Assembly: GCA_025360285.1 (NCBI GenBank)
Contig: JANYCM010000069.1
Coordinates: 1-29,145, forward strand
Source: Sphingomonadales bacterium
GTDB taxonomy: Bacteria; Pseudomonadota; Alphaproteobacteria; Sphingomonadales; Sphingomonadaceae
Direction of reading: 5' to 3'
Length of the DNA stretch: 29,145 bases
In this document: piece after piece, positions 1 through 7,949 of the stretch
Numbering within the stretch: the stretch's first letter is position 1
Layout: each line of letters begins with the position of its first letter
Notes under the pieces: generated by a model
Database searches by the model: none
Told to the model about the DNA's origin: nothing
Seen by the model: only the letters and a program-made list of their open reading frames with translations
Translations under genes and position numbers: made by a program

Positions 1-1043
1 TCGATCTGGCTGAGGATGCCGAGCGGGATGGTGCAGACGCAGTAATCGGCCTTGGCGGTCATCACCGTGTTGCTGGCGATATCGGTGTAGGTGACGGTGA
101 CGCCGCCGCCGCTCTGGTCAACCTTGGTCACCTTGGCGCCATAGCGGATCTTGTCCCCGACCTGCCGGCCAAAGGCCTTGCCGATCATGCCCATGCCGCC
201 CACCGGCTGGAACATCGTCGTCTGGCGTTCATGGCCCATATGCTGGGCAAAGGCCCGCCAGACGCCGGATTTGCGCACATCGGTGAAGTCGAACGGATCG
301 GACGGGATCGGCGCGCCATTGACGCCGCCGCCGGGGGGGCGATCATAGCCGCGCCGGGCGGCCGATGCCGGCCCGCGAACATAGCGCATGTTCTTGTCGA
401 GCATGCCCCAGGTGCGCAGCGCTTCCTTCAGCTTGTCGCCGTCCTCGGCGGTCATCACGCCATTCAGGCCCTTATTGTCGATGGCCTTGGACAGCAGCTC
501 GGCGACATTGCCGTCCCAATCGGCGGCGAGTTCGCGATAGCGCTGCGGCTTGCCATCAAAGGCCTGGCTGCTGTGGATCAGCGCCTGGTGGTTGAGCTGG
601 ATGAACGGTTCCAGCGCGACGCCAAACGCCTTGCAATAATGCAAAATGGTGCGGTGGTGATAAGGAATGCGCCACGGGCCGGGGTTGAGGTAATTGCCCG
701 GCGCAAAACCGATCTTCTGGGTGGCACCGCCCAATTCAGTATAGGTGTCGCCGCCATAGAGCGACCAGTTCCGCCCGCCCGGCCGGTTGTTGTATTCCAG
801 GATCTGGACCTTGTAGCCGGCCTTGCCCAGCTCATAGGCGGCGAGCATCCCGGCAAGCCCGGCGCCGAGCACCAGCACCGTGGCACCAGGGCGGGCACCC
901 GACAGATTGGGTGGGCCGGCGAACTGGGTTTCAGCGGCATGGCCCATGCTGGCCATGGCCTGATAGAGGACCGAAGCCCCGCCCATCACGCCGATCGCAT
1001 GAAGCACTTCGCGCCGTGTCGGCACCCGTCCAGCATTGTCCAT
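1..1043 (-). CDS. Flavin monoamine oxidase, Tat-exported, 3' end cut by window edge
   Basis: FAD-dependent amine oxidase; family members oxidatively deaminate amines or amino acids to an imine/aldehyde, ammonia and H2O2. The protein starts MDNAGRVPTRREVL, and the twin Arg followed by a hydrophobic stretch ending in GHA-AE suggests a Tat signal and periplasmic location. A classical dinucleotide fold follows (VLVLGAGLAGM, about residues 55-65, then the acidic EYNNRPGGR strand end), and GGMGMIGKAFGR lies further on. The C-terminal FAD-binding part lies beyond base 1. I chose the ATG at 1043 because it gives a normal Tat n-region; an in-frame ATG at 1085 would add 14 residues and has no better ribosome site. 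It lies 159 bp downstream of the thiolase on the same strand. The substrate cannot be told from the sequence. Confidence 0.85.
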   Translation of the reverse strand, partial: MDNAGRVPTRREVLHAIGVMGGASVLYQAMASMGHAAETQFAGPPNLSGARPGATVLVLGAGLAGMLAAYELGKAGYKVQILEYNNRPGGRNWSLYGGDTYTELGGATQKIGFAPGNYLNPGPWRIPYHHRTILHYCKAFGVALEPFIQLNHQALIHSSQAFDGKPQRYRELAADWDGNVAELLSKAIDNKGLNGVMTAEDGDKLKEALRTWGMLDKNMRYVRGPASAARRGYDRPPGGGVNGAPIPSDPFDFTDVRKSGVWRAFAQHMGHERQTTMFQPVGGMGMIGKAFGRQVGDKIRYGAKVTKVDQSGGGVTVTYTDIASNTVMTAKADYCVCTIPLGILSQI

Positions 1044-1202
1044 CGATCGTCGGCCCCCGGTTGTGCGCTGCAACAACGATGGCATACTGACGAGTGACTG
1101 CCGCTGGGGCAAGCCCATGACTGTCATCGAAATGTCGCAGCCGCAAAAAATATCAGGGGCGACGTTACGGCATAAGAACCGTTCGATGATGCCAGCAGGC
1201 GT

Positions 1203-2456
1203 TTACACCCGTTCGATGATGATCGCGGGTGCCATGCCGCCGGCGGCGCACATCGTCACCAGCCCGCGCTTCAAACCGCGACGTTCCAGTTCGTCGAGCA
1301 CGGTGCCGATGAGGATGGAGCCAGTCGCGCCGATCGGGTGACCGAGCGCACAGGCGCCGCCGTTGACATTGACCTTGCTGCGGTCGAGCTTCAGGTCGCG
1401 GATGAATTTTTCGGCGACCACGGCAAAGGCTTCGTTGATCTCCCACAGGTCGATGTCGTCCACCGTCAGCCCAGCCTTGGCGAGCACCTTGCGCGCCGCC
1501 GGCACCGGCGCGTTGAGCATCAGGGTCGGGCAATCGCCGACATTGGCGGTGGCGACGATGCGGGCGCGGGGTTTCAGGCCATGCGCCTCGGCATAGGCTT
1601 TGGAGGTCAGCAGGATCGCGGCGGCGCCATCGACAACGCCCGAGCTGTTGCCGGCATGGTGGACGCCCGAAAATTGCAGATCGGGGTATTTGGCGTTGAT
1701 CGCCTGGCGAAAGGTCTGGCCATCGGGCTGGATCGACACATCGGCGACGGCATCGAACGAGGCTTTCAGCCCGGCAAGACCTTCGGCGGTGGTCTGCGGC
1801 CGCGGGAATTCTTCATGGTCCAGCGCCACCGAACCGTCTTCATTGAAAACGGTGACCAGGCTCTTGTCGAAACGGCCTTCCTTTATGGCAATCTCGGCGC
1901 GGCGCTGGCTTTCCAGGCCCAGCGCGTCGACGGCTTCGCGGCTGATGCCTTCCATTGCTGCAATGGCATCGCCGCAGACCCCTTGGTGCGACTGGGGATG
2001 GATTTTCTGCAAGGCGCTATTGCCCGAACCCATGCCCATCGGCTTGATACCGGCGGCGTATTCCTCGGCGCCGATCGTCTGGGTATAGCTCATCATCTCG
2101 GTGCCGCCGGCGATGACGCAATCTTCCATGCCCGACATGATCTGCGCCGCCGCCAGATTGACGCTGGTGATGCCGCCGCCACAGAAGCGATCCAGCGTCA
2201 TGCCGCTGGCCTTGATGTCATAGCCGGCGGCGAGAGCCGACATGCGGCCCAGATCGCCGCCCTGCTTGCCCTTCTGGGTGCTGGTGCTCCAGATGATGTC
2301 ATCGACCGTCGCGGTATCGAGATGGTTGCGGTCCTTCAGCGCCTTGAGGACGGTGGCAGCCAGATGCTGGGGGTGAAGGTGCGACAGCGCGCCCTTGCCC
2401 GGCTTGCCGATGCCGCGCGGCGTGCGAACCGCATCGATGATATAGGCGTCGGGCAT
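1203..2456 (-). CDS. Acetyl-CoA C-acetyltransferase / 3-ketoacyl-CoA thiolase
   Basis: Thiolase of 417 residues, the usual size. It catalyses Claisen condensation of two acetyl-CoA, or thiolytic cleavage of 3-ketoacyl-CoA, in the cytoplasm. The N-terminus has the typical DAYIIDAVRTPRG. The nucleophilic Cys sits in DRFCGGGITS (about residue 90), the catalytic His in CALGHPIGATG, and the second active-site Cys in MCAAGGMAPA near the C-terminus, so all catalytic residues are present. The ATG at 2456 was chosen over an ATG 8 codons upstream because GGAGA lies about 9 nt before it and the protein then begins at the family's usual point. It is 92 bp downstream of the sigma-54 regulator gene. Whether it acts in PHB synthesis, fatty-acid oxidation or amino-acid catabolism cannot be told. 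Confidence 0.93.
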   Translation of the reverse strand: MPDAYIIDAVRTPRGIGKPGKGALSHLHPQHLAATVLKALKDRNHLDTATVDDIIWSTSTQKGKQGGDLGRMSALAAGYDIKASGMTLDRFCGGGITSVNLAAAQIMSGMEDCVIAGGTEMMSYTQTIGAEEYAAGIKPMGMGSGNSALQKIHPQSHQGVCGDAIAAMEGISREAVDALGLESQRRAEIAIKEGRFDKSLVTVFNEDGSVALDHEEFPRPQTTAEGLAGLKASFDAVADVSIQPDGQTFRQAINAKYPDLQFSGVHHAGNSSGVVDGAAAILLTSKAYAEAHGLKPRARIVATANVGDCPTLMLNAPVPAARKVLAKAGLTVDDIDLWEINEAFAVVAEKFIRDLKLDRSKVNVNGGACALGHPIGATGSILIGTVLDELERRGLKRGLVTMCAAGGMAPAIIIERV

Positions 2457-2548
2457 GGTTGGTCTCCGGTACGGCTGCAATACCGCCCGCCGTGCACCGG
2501 CGCGCCCGGCTTGCCAACGGACACTTATCGCAGGGGGTGCGGTCGAGG

Positions 2549-3976
2549 CTATTCGATCTCGGCGGCCTCGGCCGGGTCATGCGCCCAGCGTTCGCGCTTG
2601 CGATACAGGGTTGACGGGCTGATCCCCAGATTGCGCGCCGCGGTCGGGATGCTGCCATTGGCGCGGATGATGGCACCTTCGATGGCATGGCGTTCGATGG
2701 CATTCAGCGTCATGCCGGCGAAATCGAAACCCGTCGCCGGGCCCAGGTCGATCGCCGGGCTGGCGAACATGTTGGTATTGGTGGTGGCGCGTGGCAGCGC
2801 CGACACCGATGCGAGGGCGAATTGTTCGGTGCCCAGATCGGGGCCGGGGTTCATCACCACCGCCCGCCGCATCATGTTCTGCAATTCACGCACATTGCCC
2901 GGCCAACTGTGACGGGACAGCATGTCGCGGACTTCCGGCGTCAACGGATCGAAGCTTTTGCCTTCCTCCTCGGCGAAACGCCGCAGAAAGCCTTCGGCGA
3001 TCAGTTCGATGTCGCCGTCGCGTTCGCGCAGCGGCGGCATGTCCAGCGGAATCACCGCCAGCCGGTAGAACAGATCCTCGCGGAAGCGGCCTTCGGCGAC
3101 TTCGCGGGCGGCATCGCGGTTGGTGGCGCAGACGATGCGCACGTCAACCGGTTCGGCCTTGTCGCTGCCCACGCGCTGGATGGTGCCGGATTGCAGGAAG
3201 CGCAGCAGCTTGACCTGAAGTTTAAGTTCCATCTCGCAGATTTCATCAAGGAACAGCGTGCCACCATCGGCTTCCTTGGCGGCGCCAATCCGATTGTCGG
3301 TGGCGCCGGTAAAGGCGCCGCGCATATGGCCGAACAGTTCCGATTCGAGCAGATTTTCCGGGATGGCGCCGCAATTGATCGCCACAAACGCCTTGTCGCG
3401 GCGTTTGCCGCTGCGGTGAATGGCTTCGGCGGCCAATTCCTTGCCGGTGCCGCTTTCGCCGCCGATAAAGACGGTTGCCTTGGAATCGGCGACATTTTCA
3501 ATGGCGCGATACACCGCCTGCATGACGTTGGAACGGCCGATGAAGCGGTGGAAATGGTCACGCGGCACGATGGCGCGAATGGCCTTGACCTCCTGCGCCA
3601 GGGCGCGGCGTTCAAAGGCGTTGCGCACCGTCGTCATCAGGCGTTCGGGGGCCAGCGGCTTGACGAGGAAATCATAGGCGCCCAGCCGCATCGCGCTGAT
3701 CGCCCGGTTGATCGAACCATCCGCCGTGGCGACGATAACGCTTGAAATCGTCGTCAATTCGGGCTTGCGGCCGAGCAGTTCCAGGCCATCGCAATCGGGC
3801 AATTGCAGATCGAGCAGCACGACATCATAGCCGGTGCTGGCCGCCAGTTTTTCCATCGCCGCCGCGCCGGTGCCGACGACATCAACTTCATGGCCCGCCG
3901 ATTCAAGCTGTGCCGCATAGCTCATGGCGAGCGATGCCGTATCCTCGATGATCAGGATGCGCGCATGATTTTTCAC
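2549..3976 (-). CDS. Sigma-54-dependent response regulator (NtrC/LuxO architecture)
   Basis: A 475-residue DNA-binding activator of sigma-54 RNA polymerase. An N-terminal receiver domain (about 5-122) has acidic residues ED near residue 11, phospho-acceptor D56 in VVLLDLQ and K106 in FLVKP. The AAA+ central domain (about 143-375) has Walker A GESGTGKE (K179), the sigma-54-contacting GAFTGA loop (220-225) and Walker B LFLDEI. A Fis-type helix-turn-helix (AARNLGISPSTLYRKRERW) lies near the C-terminus. The start is GTG at 3976: its GTGA overlaps the stop of the H-NOX gene by 4 bp, implying translational coupling, and AAGGCGGAA lies upstream. A longer reading to 4093 would run into H-NOX. The coupling to H-NOX and the nearby kinases with Hpt domains suggest it is the output of that relay. 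The architecture matches Vibrio LuxO, but orthology is not claimed. Confidence 0.95.
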   Translation of the reverse strand: MKNHARILIIEDTASLAMSYAAQLESAGHEVDVVGTGAAAMEKLAASTGYDVVLLDLQLPDCDGLELLGRKPELTTISSVIVATADGSINRAISAMRLGAYDFLVKPLAPERLMTTVRNAFERRALAQEVKAIRAIVPRDHFHRFIGRSNVMQAVYRAIENVADSKATVFIGGESGTGKELAAEAIHRSGKRRDKAFVAINCGAIPENLLESELFGHMRGAFTGATDNRIGAAKEADGGTLFLDEICEMELKLQVKLLRFLQSGTIQRVGSDKAEPVDVRIVCATNRDAAREVAEGRFREDLFYRLAVIPLDMPPLRERDGDIELIAEGFLRRFAEEEGKSFDPLTPEVRDMLSRHSWPGNVRELQNMMRRAVVMNPGPDLGTEQFALASVSALPRATTNTNMFASPAIDLGPATGFDFAGMTLNAIERHAIEGAIIRANGSIPTAARNLGISPSTLYRKRERWAHDPAEAAEIE

Positions 3977-4536
3977 GCCAGTTCCGCCTTTCTTGCTGCA
4001 ACCGGCACCGCGGTCAGCGCGAAGCAGGCCTTGTAGGGGCTGTTGCCATCCTGCCAGACAGGCAGGCGGGCATCGCCAAAGGCGATCAGGCACTGGCGGA
4101 TCAGGCCAAAGGCCAGGTGCGCCAGCGGCCGGTGCGATTCATAGTGGACGATGATGGCGTCGCCATCGTGCCTGGTGGTGATGCGCGGTGGCCGCGCATC
4201 GGGATATAAAACCGAAACTTCGGCATGGATATGCGAGGTTATATGGCCCAGCATGGCTTCGGCCGAGCCATAATTGTCGATGACGGCCGGAAACTGCGTC
4301 GCCAGCCGGGCGTAAAGATAGCTACCATAATCGGCGCAGAAATCGGCATAGGGTTCATTGGCGGCGGTCGCTGCGATTTCCATGATCTGCAAGGCCAGCG
4401 CCGAGGCATAATTGCCAACCGAGGTGAAGCCGCCCTGGTTGGGCAGGTTCGCTGCTTCCAGGATGCTGTCGGCGAAGGCGGTACCATGGCGGGCTTCCAG
4501 AAAGCCAACGAGTTCGGTGAAGATGACGCCCTTCAT
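3973..4536 (-). CDS. H-NOX (HNOB) haem nitric-oxide-binding sensor protein
   Basis: A 187-residue stand-alone H-NOX domain, the normal bacterial size. It starts with the typical MKGVIFTELVGFLE. The proximal haem ligand is H104 in SHIHAEVSVLYPDARPP, and the haem-propionate motif YxSxR is present as Y132-E-S134-H-R136. The position matching the distal Tyr140 of the oxygen-binding Thermoanaerobacter protein (my alignment from memory) is Leu141, so the pocket looks apolar and NO-selective. Stand-alone H-NOX proteins typically regulate a partner histidine kinase or cyclase encoded nearby. Here the same-strand neighbour is a sigma-54 response regulator overlapping by 4 bp, with two Hpt-containing hybrid kinases further upstream. 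ATG 4536 fits the family start; the Shine-Dalgarno is weak. Confidence 0.93.
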   Translation of the reverse strand: MKGVIFTELVGFLEARHGTAFADSILEAANLPNQGGFTSVGNYASALALQIMEIAATAANEPYADFCADYGSYLYARLATQFPAVIDNYGSAEAMLGHITSHIHAEVSVLYPDARPPRITTRHDGDAIIVHYESHRPLAHLAFGLIRQCLIAFGDARLPVWQDGNSPYKACFALTAVPVAARKAELA

Positions 4537-4558
4537 CGTTTTGGCCCATTCTGAACAT

Positions 4559-4650
4559 ATATCGACATATCGACAGCCGAGGCGGGACTGACCATAGGCA
4601 AATTGCAATAATAAAGACTGAACAGTCGCAAGGATAGTTGCGTTTTGCTA
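4559..4650. promoter_or_regulatory. H-NOX upstream region with short repeats
   Basis: The 149 bp between the glycosyltransferase stop and the H-NOX start is relatively AT-rich. It carries an exact tandem ATATCGAC x2 (4559-4574), the 8-bp palindrome ATTGCAAT (4602-4609), the inverted repeat GACTG-AA-CAGTC (4616-4627) and GCGTTTTGC (4640-4648). The last is also present in the site at 5821-5836 in front of the glycosyltransferase. These are candidate regulator sites for the H-NOX/regulator pair. I see no convincing -35/-10 and no -24/-12 promoter, so read-through from the glycosyltransferase is possible. Confidence 0.35.
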
Positions 4651-4685
4651 TGCGCCACGGGACGCGACTGTTGCCGGATTGGCCA

Positions 4686-5672
4686 TCAGGCCGCAACGCC
4701 GGCGAAGCCCGCGCTGCCGGGGCGGGCGGCACCCGGCGACAACCAGCGGGTGGTGATCGCCGCAATGATGGTGCGCAGCGACTGGATCGGCGCTTCGATC
4801 AGGATGGCCGGTTCGCGGGCGACACCCTGGCGGAACAGCGACAGGGCAAAGCTGCCTTCGCCCTGGCTGGCGGCACGCCGGGCCAGGCCGAACAATTGGC
4901 TGGCGGCGGCGATGGCGCGGTAGCGGGCGATGAACACCGGCGCATGAACCTGGGCCTTTTCAATGGCGCGCTGCCAGGCTTCGAATTGCCGGGCAAGATT
5001 GGTGGCGGCGCCCTGGCGATCGACGCGGCACTGCGTCAGCACGCCTTCAATGCCTTCGAAACGGCAGCCATGGGCGATGGCGAGGCGCATCCACAAGTCG
5101 AGTTCTTCGCCCTGCGCAAAGCTTTCGTCGAACCAGCACAGCCGGCTGCGATCGCGGCTATCGCGGCTGGCGGCGCGATCGAGCGCGGTGCGGCGCACGA
5201 CGGCGGTGGAACTGGGGCCGATCGGGTTGCGCACCAGGATGTCGGTCGGGGTGATGTGCTTGAGGCGCGGGTGCGAGGCAGCACCGGCGATGGCGCCGCG
5301 CGCATCGATCGGCTGGCTGGCGGCAAAACTGACATCAATCTGCGACTGGGCGCAAAGCTGGATGACATGCCGCATCAGCTTGGACGGGTGCCAGATGTCG
5401 CTGGCATCGAGAAAGGCGATGAAACTGCCGCGTGATATTTCGATGCCGGCGTTGCGCGACCGGGCAAAGCCATGGCGGCTGCGATTGAGCACCCGAATGC
5501 GCGGATCGGCAAAGGCTTCGCAGGCAGCGACGGTCTGATCGGTGCTGCCATCATCGACGATCAGCAATTCCCAATCGGTGAAGCTTTGCGCCAGCACCGA
5601 TCGAATGGTGTCGCCGACCAGGCCCGCCGCGTTGCGGACCGGCATGATGATCGAAACGGTAGGATTGCGCAT
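4686..5672 (-). CDS. Family 2 glycosyltransferase
   Basis: A 328-residue GT-A-fold inverting glycosyltransferase that would transfer a sugar from a nucleotide-sugar to a glycan acceptor, usually for capsule, exopolysaccharide or O-antigen. The N-terminus TVSIIMPVRNAAGLV, then ELLIVDDGSTDQT (about 30-45), SRNAGIEISRG and FIAFLDASDIWHP (about 90-105) are the GT2 nucleotide-sugar and DxD-region motifs. EELDLWMRL (about 200) fits the acceptor/catalytic ED region. No membrane segment is evident. ATG 5672 has AAAGGAAA upstream; an in-frame ATG at 5717 is poorer and would overlap the -12 element of the promoter described at 5718-5732. The gene interrupts the signalling genes and has its own sigma-54 promoter and upstream sites, so it is a likely target of the adjacent regulator. 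The glycan is unknown. Confidence 0.9.
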   Translation of the reverse strand: MRNPTVSIIMPVRNAAGLVGDTIRSVLAQSFTDWELLIVDDGSTDQTVAACEAFADPRIRVLNRSRHGFARSRNAGIEISRGSFIAFLDASDIWHPSKLMRHVIQLCAQSQIDVSFAASQPIDARGAIAGAASHPRLKHITPTDILVRNPIGPSSTAVVRRTALDRAASRDSRDRSRLCWFDESFAQGEELDLWMRLAIAHGCRFEGIEGVLTQCRVDRQGAATNLARQFEAWQRAIEKAQVHAPVFIARYRAIAAASQLFGLARRAASQGEGSFALSLFRQGVAREPAILIEAPIQSLRTIIAAITTRWLSPGAARPGSAGFAGVAA

Positions 5673-5717
5673 GGCAGGGTTTCCTTTCGCCGGATGTGAC
5701 GTAGCGAAGACAGCCAA

Positions 5718-5732
5718 GCAAGAAACAGGCCA
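5718..5732 (-). promoter_or_regulatory. Candidate sigma-54 (-24/-12) promoter of the glycosyltransferase gene
   Basis: On the minus strand the bases read TGGCCTGTTTCTTGC followed by T and preceded by T. The sigma-54 consensus is YTGGCACG-N4-TTGCW. All of YTGGC, the G before the spacer, and TTGCW match, and the invariant GG and GC are correctly spaced. Only the AC of GGCAC differs. The expected start site is near 5706, giving a leader of about 34 nt to the ATG at 5672. A sigma-54 activator is encoded in the same cluster. Confidence 0.6.
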
Positions 5733-5795
5733 AGTCAGCCGTGTTGCGGATTCTTCAGATTCAAAACGGGAAAATTGCGGTTGCCGGGGCGACCA

Positions 5796-5862
5796 TCGCC
5801 TTTTGCGACACGACTTCGATGGCGTTTTGCAACGCCGGCCGCATTATGACGATTTTGCAATC
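5796..5862. promoter_or_regulatory. Three TTTTGC(G/A)A sites, candidate enhancers for the sigma-54 promoter
   Basis: Three copies of TTTTGCRA lie at 5801-5808, 5825-5832 and 5853-5860. Each is centred in a small inverted repeat: TCGC-N5-GCGA (5796-5808), GGCGTT-TTGC-AACGCC (5821-5836) and GATT-TTGC-AATC (5851-5862). They sit roughly 100, 123 and 150 bp upstream of the expected transcription start, which is typical for sites bound by NtrC-type activators. The TTGCA half-site resembles that reported for Vibrio LuxO. Binding is inferred. Confidence 0.45.
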
Positions 5863-5882
5863 CCGGCGACGGCGAGCAGGGA

Positions 5883-7949
5883 TCAGGGGTTCATCAGGCC
5901 GCGCTGGAGAAACAACAGCCGGGCCTCGGTCATCACATCGGCAACGGCACCGGGAAGCCGCGTCTGCCGGCCGGTGGCCGCCATTTCGGCCAGTGCCGTG
6001 GTGATGGCGGTGAAGCCGAAATTGCCGGCAACGCCCTTCAGGCTGTGGGCGGCGCGGGCGCGATTGATGGCATCGGCGTCACTGGTGCCCGAGGCCGCCG
6101 CAAGTTCGTCGCCCAGCTGGCGGACATCGTCCAGCGCCAGATCGAGCAGGGCCTGGCGGCGGTGCGGCGGCAAAGGGGCAAAGGCCGCTTCGAAGACATC
6201 GCTGTCTATTGCCGAACCGCTGTCCATCATCCAGTCCAGTAAAGGTGCCAGCGTCGCATGGATGGCATCGCGATCCACCGGCTTGGTCAGGCAGGCATTC
6301 ATGCCGCGGGACAGCAGGGCATCGCGTTCCAGTTGCAGGCTGTGCGCCGTCACGCCGATGATCGGCACATTGGCCATGCCGCCCGTCAGCGACCGGATCC
6401 GCTCGGTGGCTTCCGCGCCGTCCATGATGGGCATCATCACGTCCATCAGCACAGCATCAAATTTGCCGCCGGCCACGGCGGCCACGGCGGCTTCGCCATC
6501 AGCGACGGTGGCATAGGTGCAGCCCAGGCCTTCCAGGATACTGCAGATGACGATCCGGTTGGTTTCGATGTCCTCTGCGACCAGGATATGCGGCGACCGG
6601 CCGCGGATCGACAGCATGATGCTGCCGGCCTGCAAGCCGGCGCTGTGGCCCTCGCTCCAATTTTCGGGGGGCAGGTCGATCGGCAGTTCGAACCACAGAT
6701 CGGCCTTGTCGCCGCCCAACTTGTCGCCGCCCAGCCGGCCCTGCATGGCATCGACGATGCGCTGGCCGATGATGCCGCTGCTTTCAGCGGTCAGGTCCGA
6801 CGGGGTGCCGCCGCCGGTGATGTCGAAACGCAGCCAATTGCCCAGGGCATGCGTCCGGATGCTGACATCGCCATCGATCATCGCCCCCAGCAGGCCTTCC
6901 AGCAATTGCCGCAGGCGCCGGGCATCAAGCATGATCGCCGGTGGCACAGTGGCGTCCACCGTCCACCACAGGGCCTGGGCCGGGCGGCGCGACCGCCAGT
7001 TTTCGGCGATCTGGGCAAGCAGCGAGGGCAGGTGCAGCGGCACCGGATCAAGCGTCAGTTCATCCGCCCCCATGTCGGCAATATCGATGATATCGCTGAC
7101 CAGCAGGCGCAGCTGGTCGCCAGAGGTGCGCATGATTTCAACCTTGCGGCGATCGGCGGGGGCGAGTTCCGCCGCCGCCAGCAAATCCAGCATCCCGAGC
7201 AGGCCATTGAGCGGAGTGCGGATGTCATGGCTCATCATGGCGAGGAAGCGGCCATGGGCGCGGTGGGCGCGTTCGGCCTCGGCATTGGCCAGGCGCAGCG
7301 CTTCGGCCAGCCGGCTCACCTGGCGCAGCCGGCGATCGGCGACCAACCCGAGTGCCGTGGCCTGGCGGCGTGTCGCGCGCGGCTCGGTAATGTCCTGAAT
7401 CGTGCCGAACACCGATTCAAATCGGCCATCGGCACCGCGTTCGCGGCGGATGATCCAGCGCACCCAGCGCAGGGCGCCATCGGCGCGGACCAGCCGGTGT
7501 TCAAAGCGGTGATCGACATCGGCATGATCGCTGGCAAAAAAAGCAGCGCCGGCTTCCACCATGCGGGTGCGGTCAAGCGGATGAATATACTGAATAAAAT
7601 CTTCAGGCGTGAAGGGTGTGTTGGCGGGCAGGCCGATAATGGCGAAGAATTGCGGTGACAGGAAGGGTTGCTCGCCGCGATCGATGTGGAAGCTGGCGAT
7701 CTTCGCTGTGTCCTGGGCGCGCAGCAGGTGGCGGTTGCCGCGTTCCAGCCGGGCGATCAGTTCATGTTCGCGTTCCGTCAGGTCGCGGTTGCTGCGTGCC
7801 AGGGCGCGGCTATGGTGTTCCAGCAAGGCCTCGGCCTCGCGGCGCCCGGCTTCGGCACGGCGCAACCGGCGTTCGGTGATGGCCAGCTGCTCGGCATGGT
7901 CAATTGTTTTTTTGCCCGGCATTTTTCCCGGATCGCCGTGATCGGTCAT
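5883..7949 (-). CDS. Cytosolic PAS hybrid histidine kinase-Hpt with degenerate ATPase domain
   Basis: A 688-residue phosphorelay protein without membrane segments. In order: an N-terminal coiled coil (about 15-75), a PAS domain (80-190), a HisKA dimerisation helix with H241 in MMSHDIRTPLNG, an ATPase-like region (about 340-425), a receiver with D503 (LMDVMMPIMDG) and K556 (CLTKP), and a C-terminal Hpt domain with H635 in AAHSLKG. The ATPase region has lost its signatures: LLEGLLGAMID stands where the N-box Asn is expected, FDITGGG replaces DxGxG, and SSGIIGQRI replaces GTGLGL. It therefore probably cannot phosphorylate itself; it may be a phosphatase or a phosphotransfer hub fed by the upstream kinase. 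Its ATG overlaps the upstream stop by 1 bp (TGATG), implying coupled translation. ATG codon 10 is an alternative start. Confidence 0.9.
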   Translation of the reverse strand: MTDHGDPGKMPGKKTIDHAEQLAITERRLRRAEAGRREAEALLEHHSRALARSNRDLTEREHELIARLERGNRHLLRAQDTAKIASFHIDRGEQPFLSPQFFAIIGLPANTPFTPEDFIQYIHPLDRTRMVEAGAAFFASDHADVDHRFEHRLVRADGALRWVRWIIRRERGADGRFESVFGTIQDITEPRATRRQATALGLVADRRLRQVSRLAEALRLANAEAERAHRAHGRFLAMMSHDIRTPLNGLLGMLDLLAAAELAPADRRKVEIMRTSGDQLRLLVSDIIDIADMGADELTLDPVPLHLPSLLAQIAENWRSRRPAQALWWTVDATVPPAIMLDARRLRQLLEGLLGAMIDGDVSIRTHALGNWLRFDITGGGTPSDLTAESSGIIGQRIVDAMQGRLGGDKLGGDKADLWFELPIDLPPENWSEGHSAGLQAGSIMLSIRGRSPHILVAEDIETNRIVICSILEGLGCTYATVADGEAAVAAVAGGKFDAVLMDVMMPIMDGAEATERIRSLTGGMANVPIIGVTAHSLQLERDALLSRGMNACLTKPVDRDAIHATLAPLLDWMMDSGSAIDSDVFEAAFAPLPPHRRQALLDLALDDVRQLGDELAAASGTSDADAINRARAAHSLKGVAGNFGFTAITTALAEMAATGRQTRLPGAVADVMTEARLLFLQRGLMNP

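Noticed and set aside
2502..2516. Possible sigma-54 promoter before the thiolase (TGGCAAG-CCGG-GCGC)
   Set aside because: GG and GC are correctly spaced but the TT of TTGC is missing. In DNA this GC-rich such partial matches are expected by chance. It is worth rechecking only if the regulator is shown to control the thiolase.
1338..2912. Long plus-strand open frame opposite the thiolase and the sigma-54 regulator
   Set aside because: It shows no family features, while the opposite strand encodes complete conserved proteins. GC-rich third positions keep the antisense frame open. The same applies to antisense frames over the kinases (6258-7658, 9101-10399), the TonB receptor (13744-14748), the helicase (24852-25631) and the aminotransferase (16440-17384).
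3977..4093. Longer N-terminus for the sigma-54 regulator
   Set aside because: The extension is low-complexity, overlaps the H-NOX coding sequence by about 120 bp, and lies before the conserved receiver start. The GTG at 3976 with the 4-bp overlap is far more likely.
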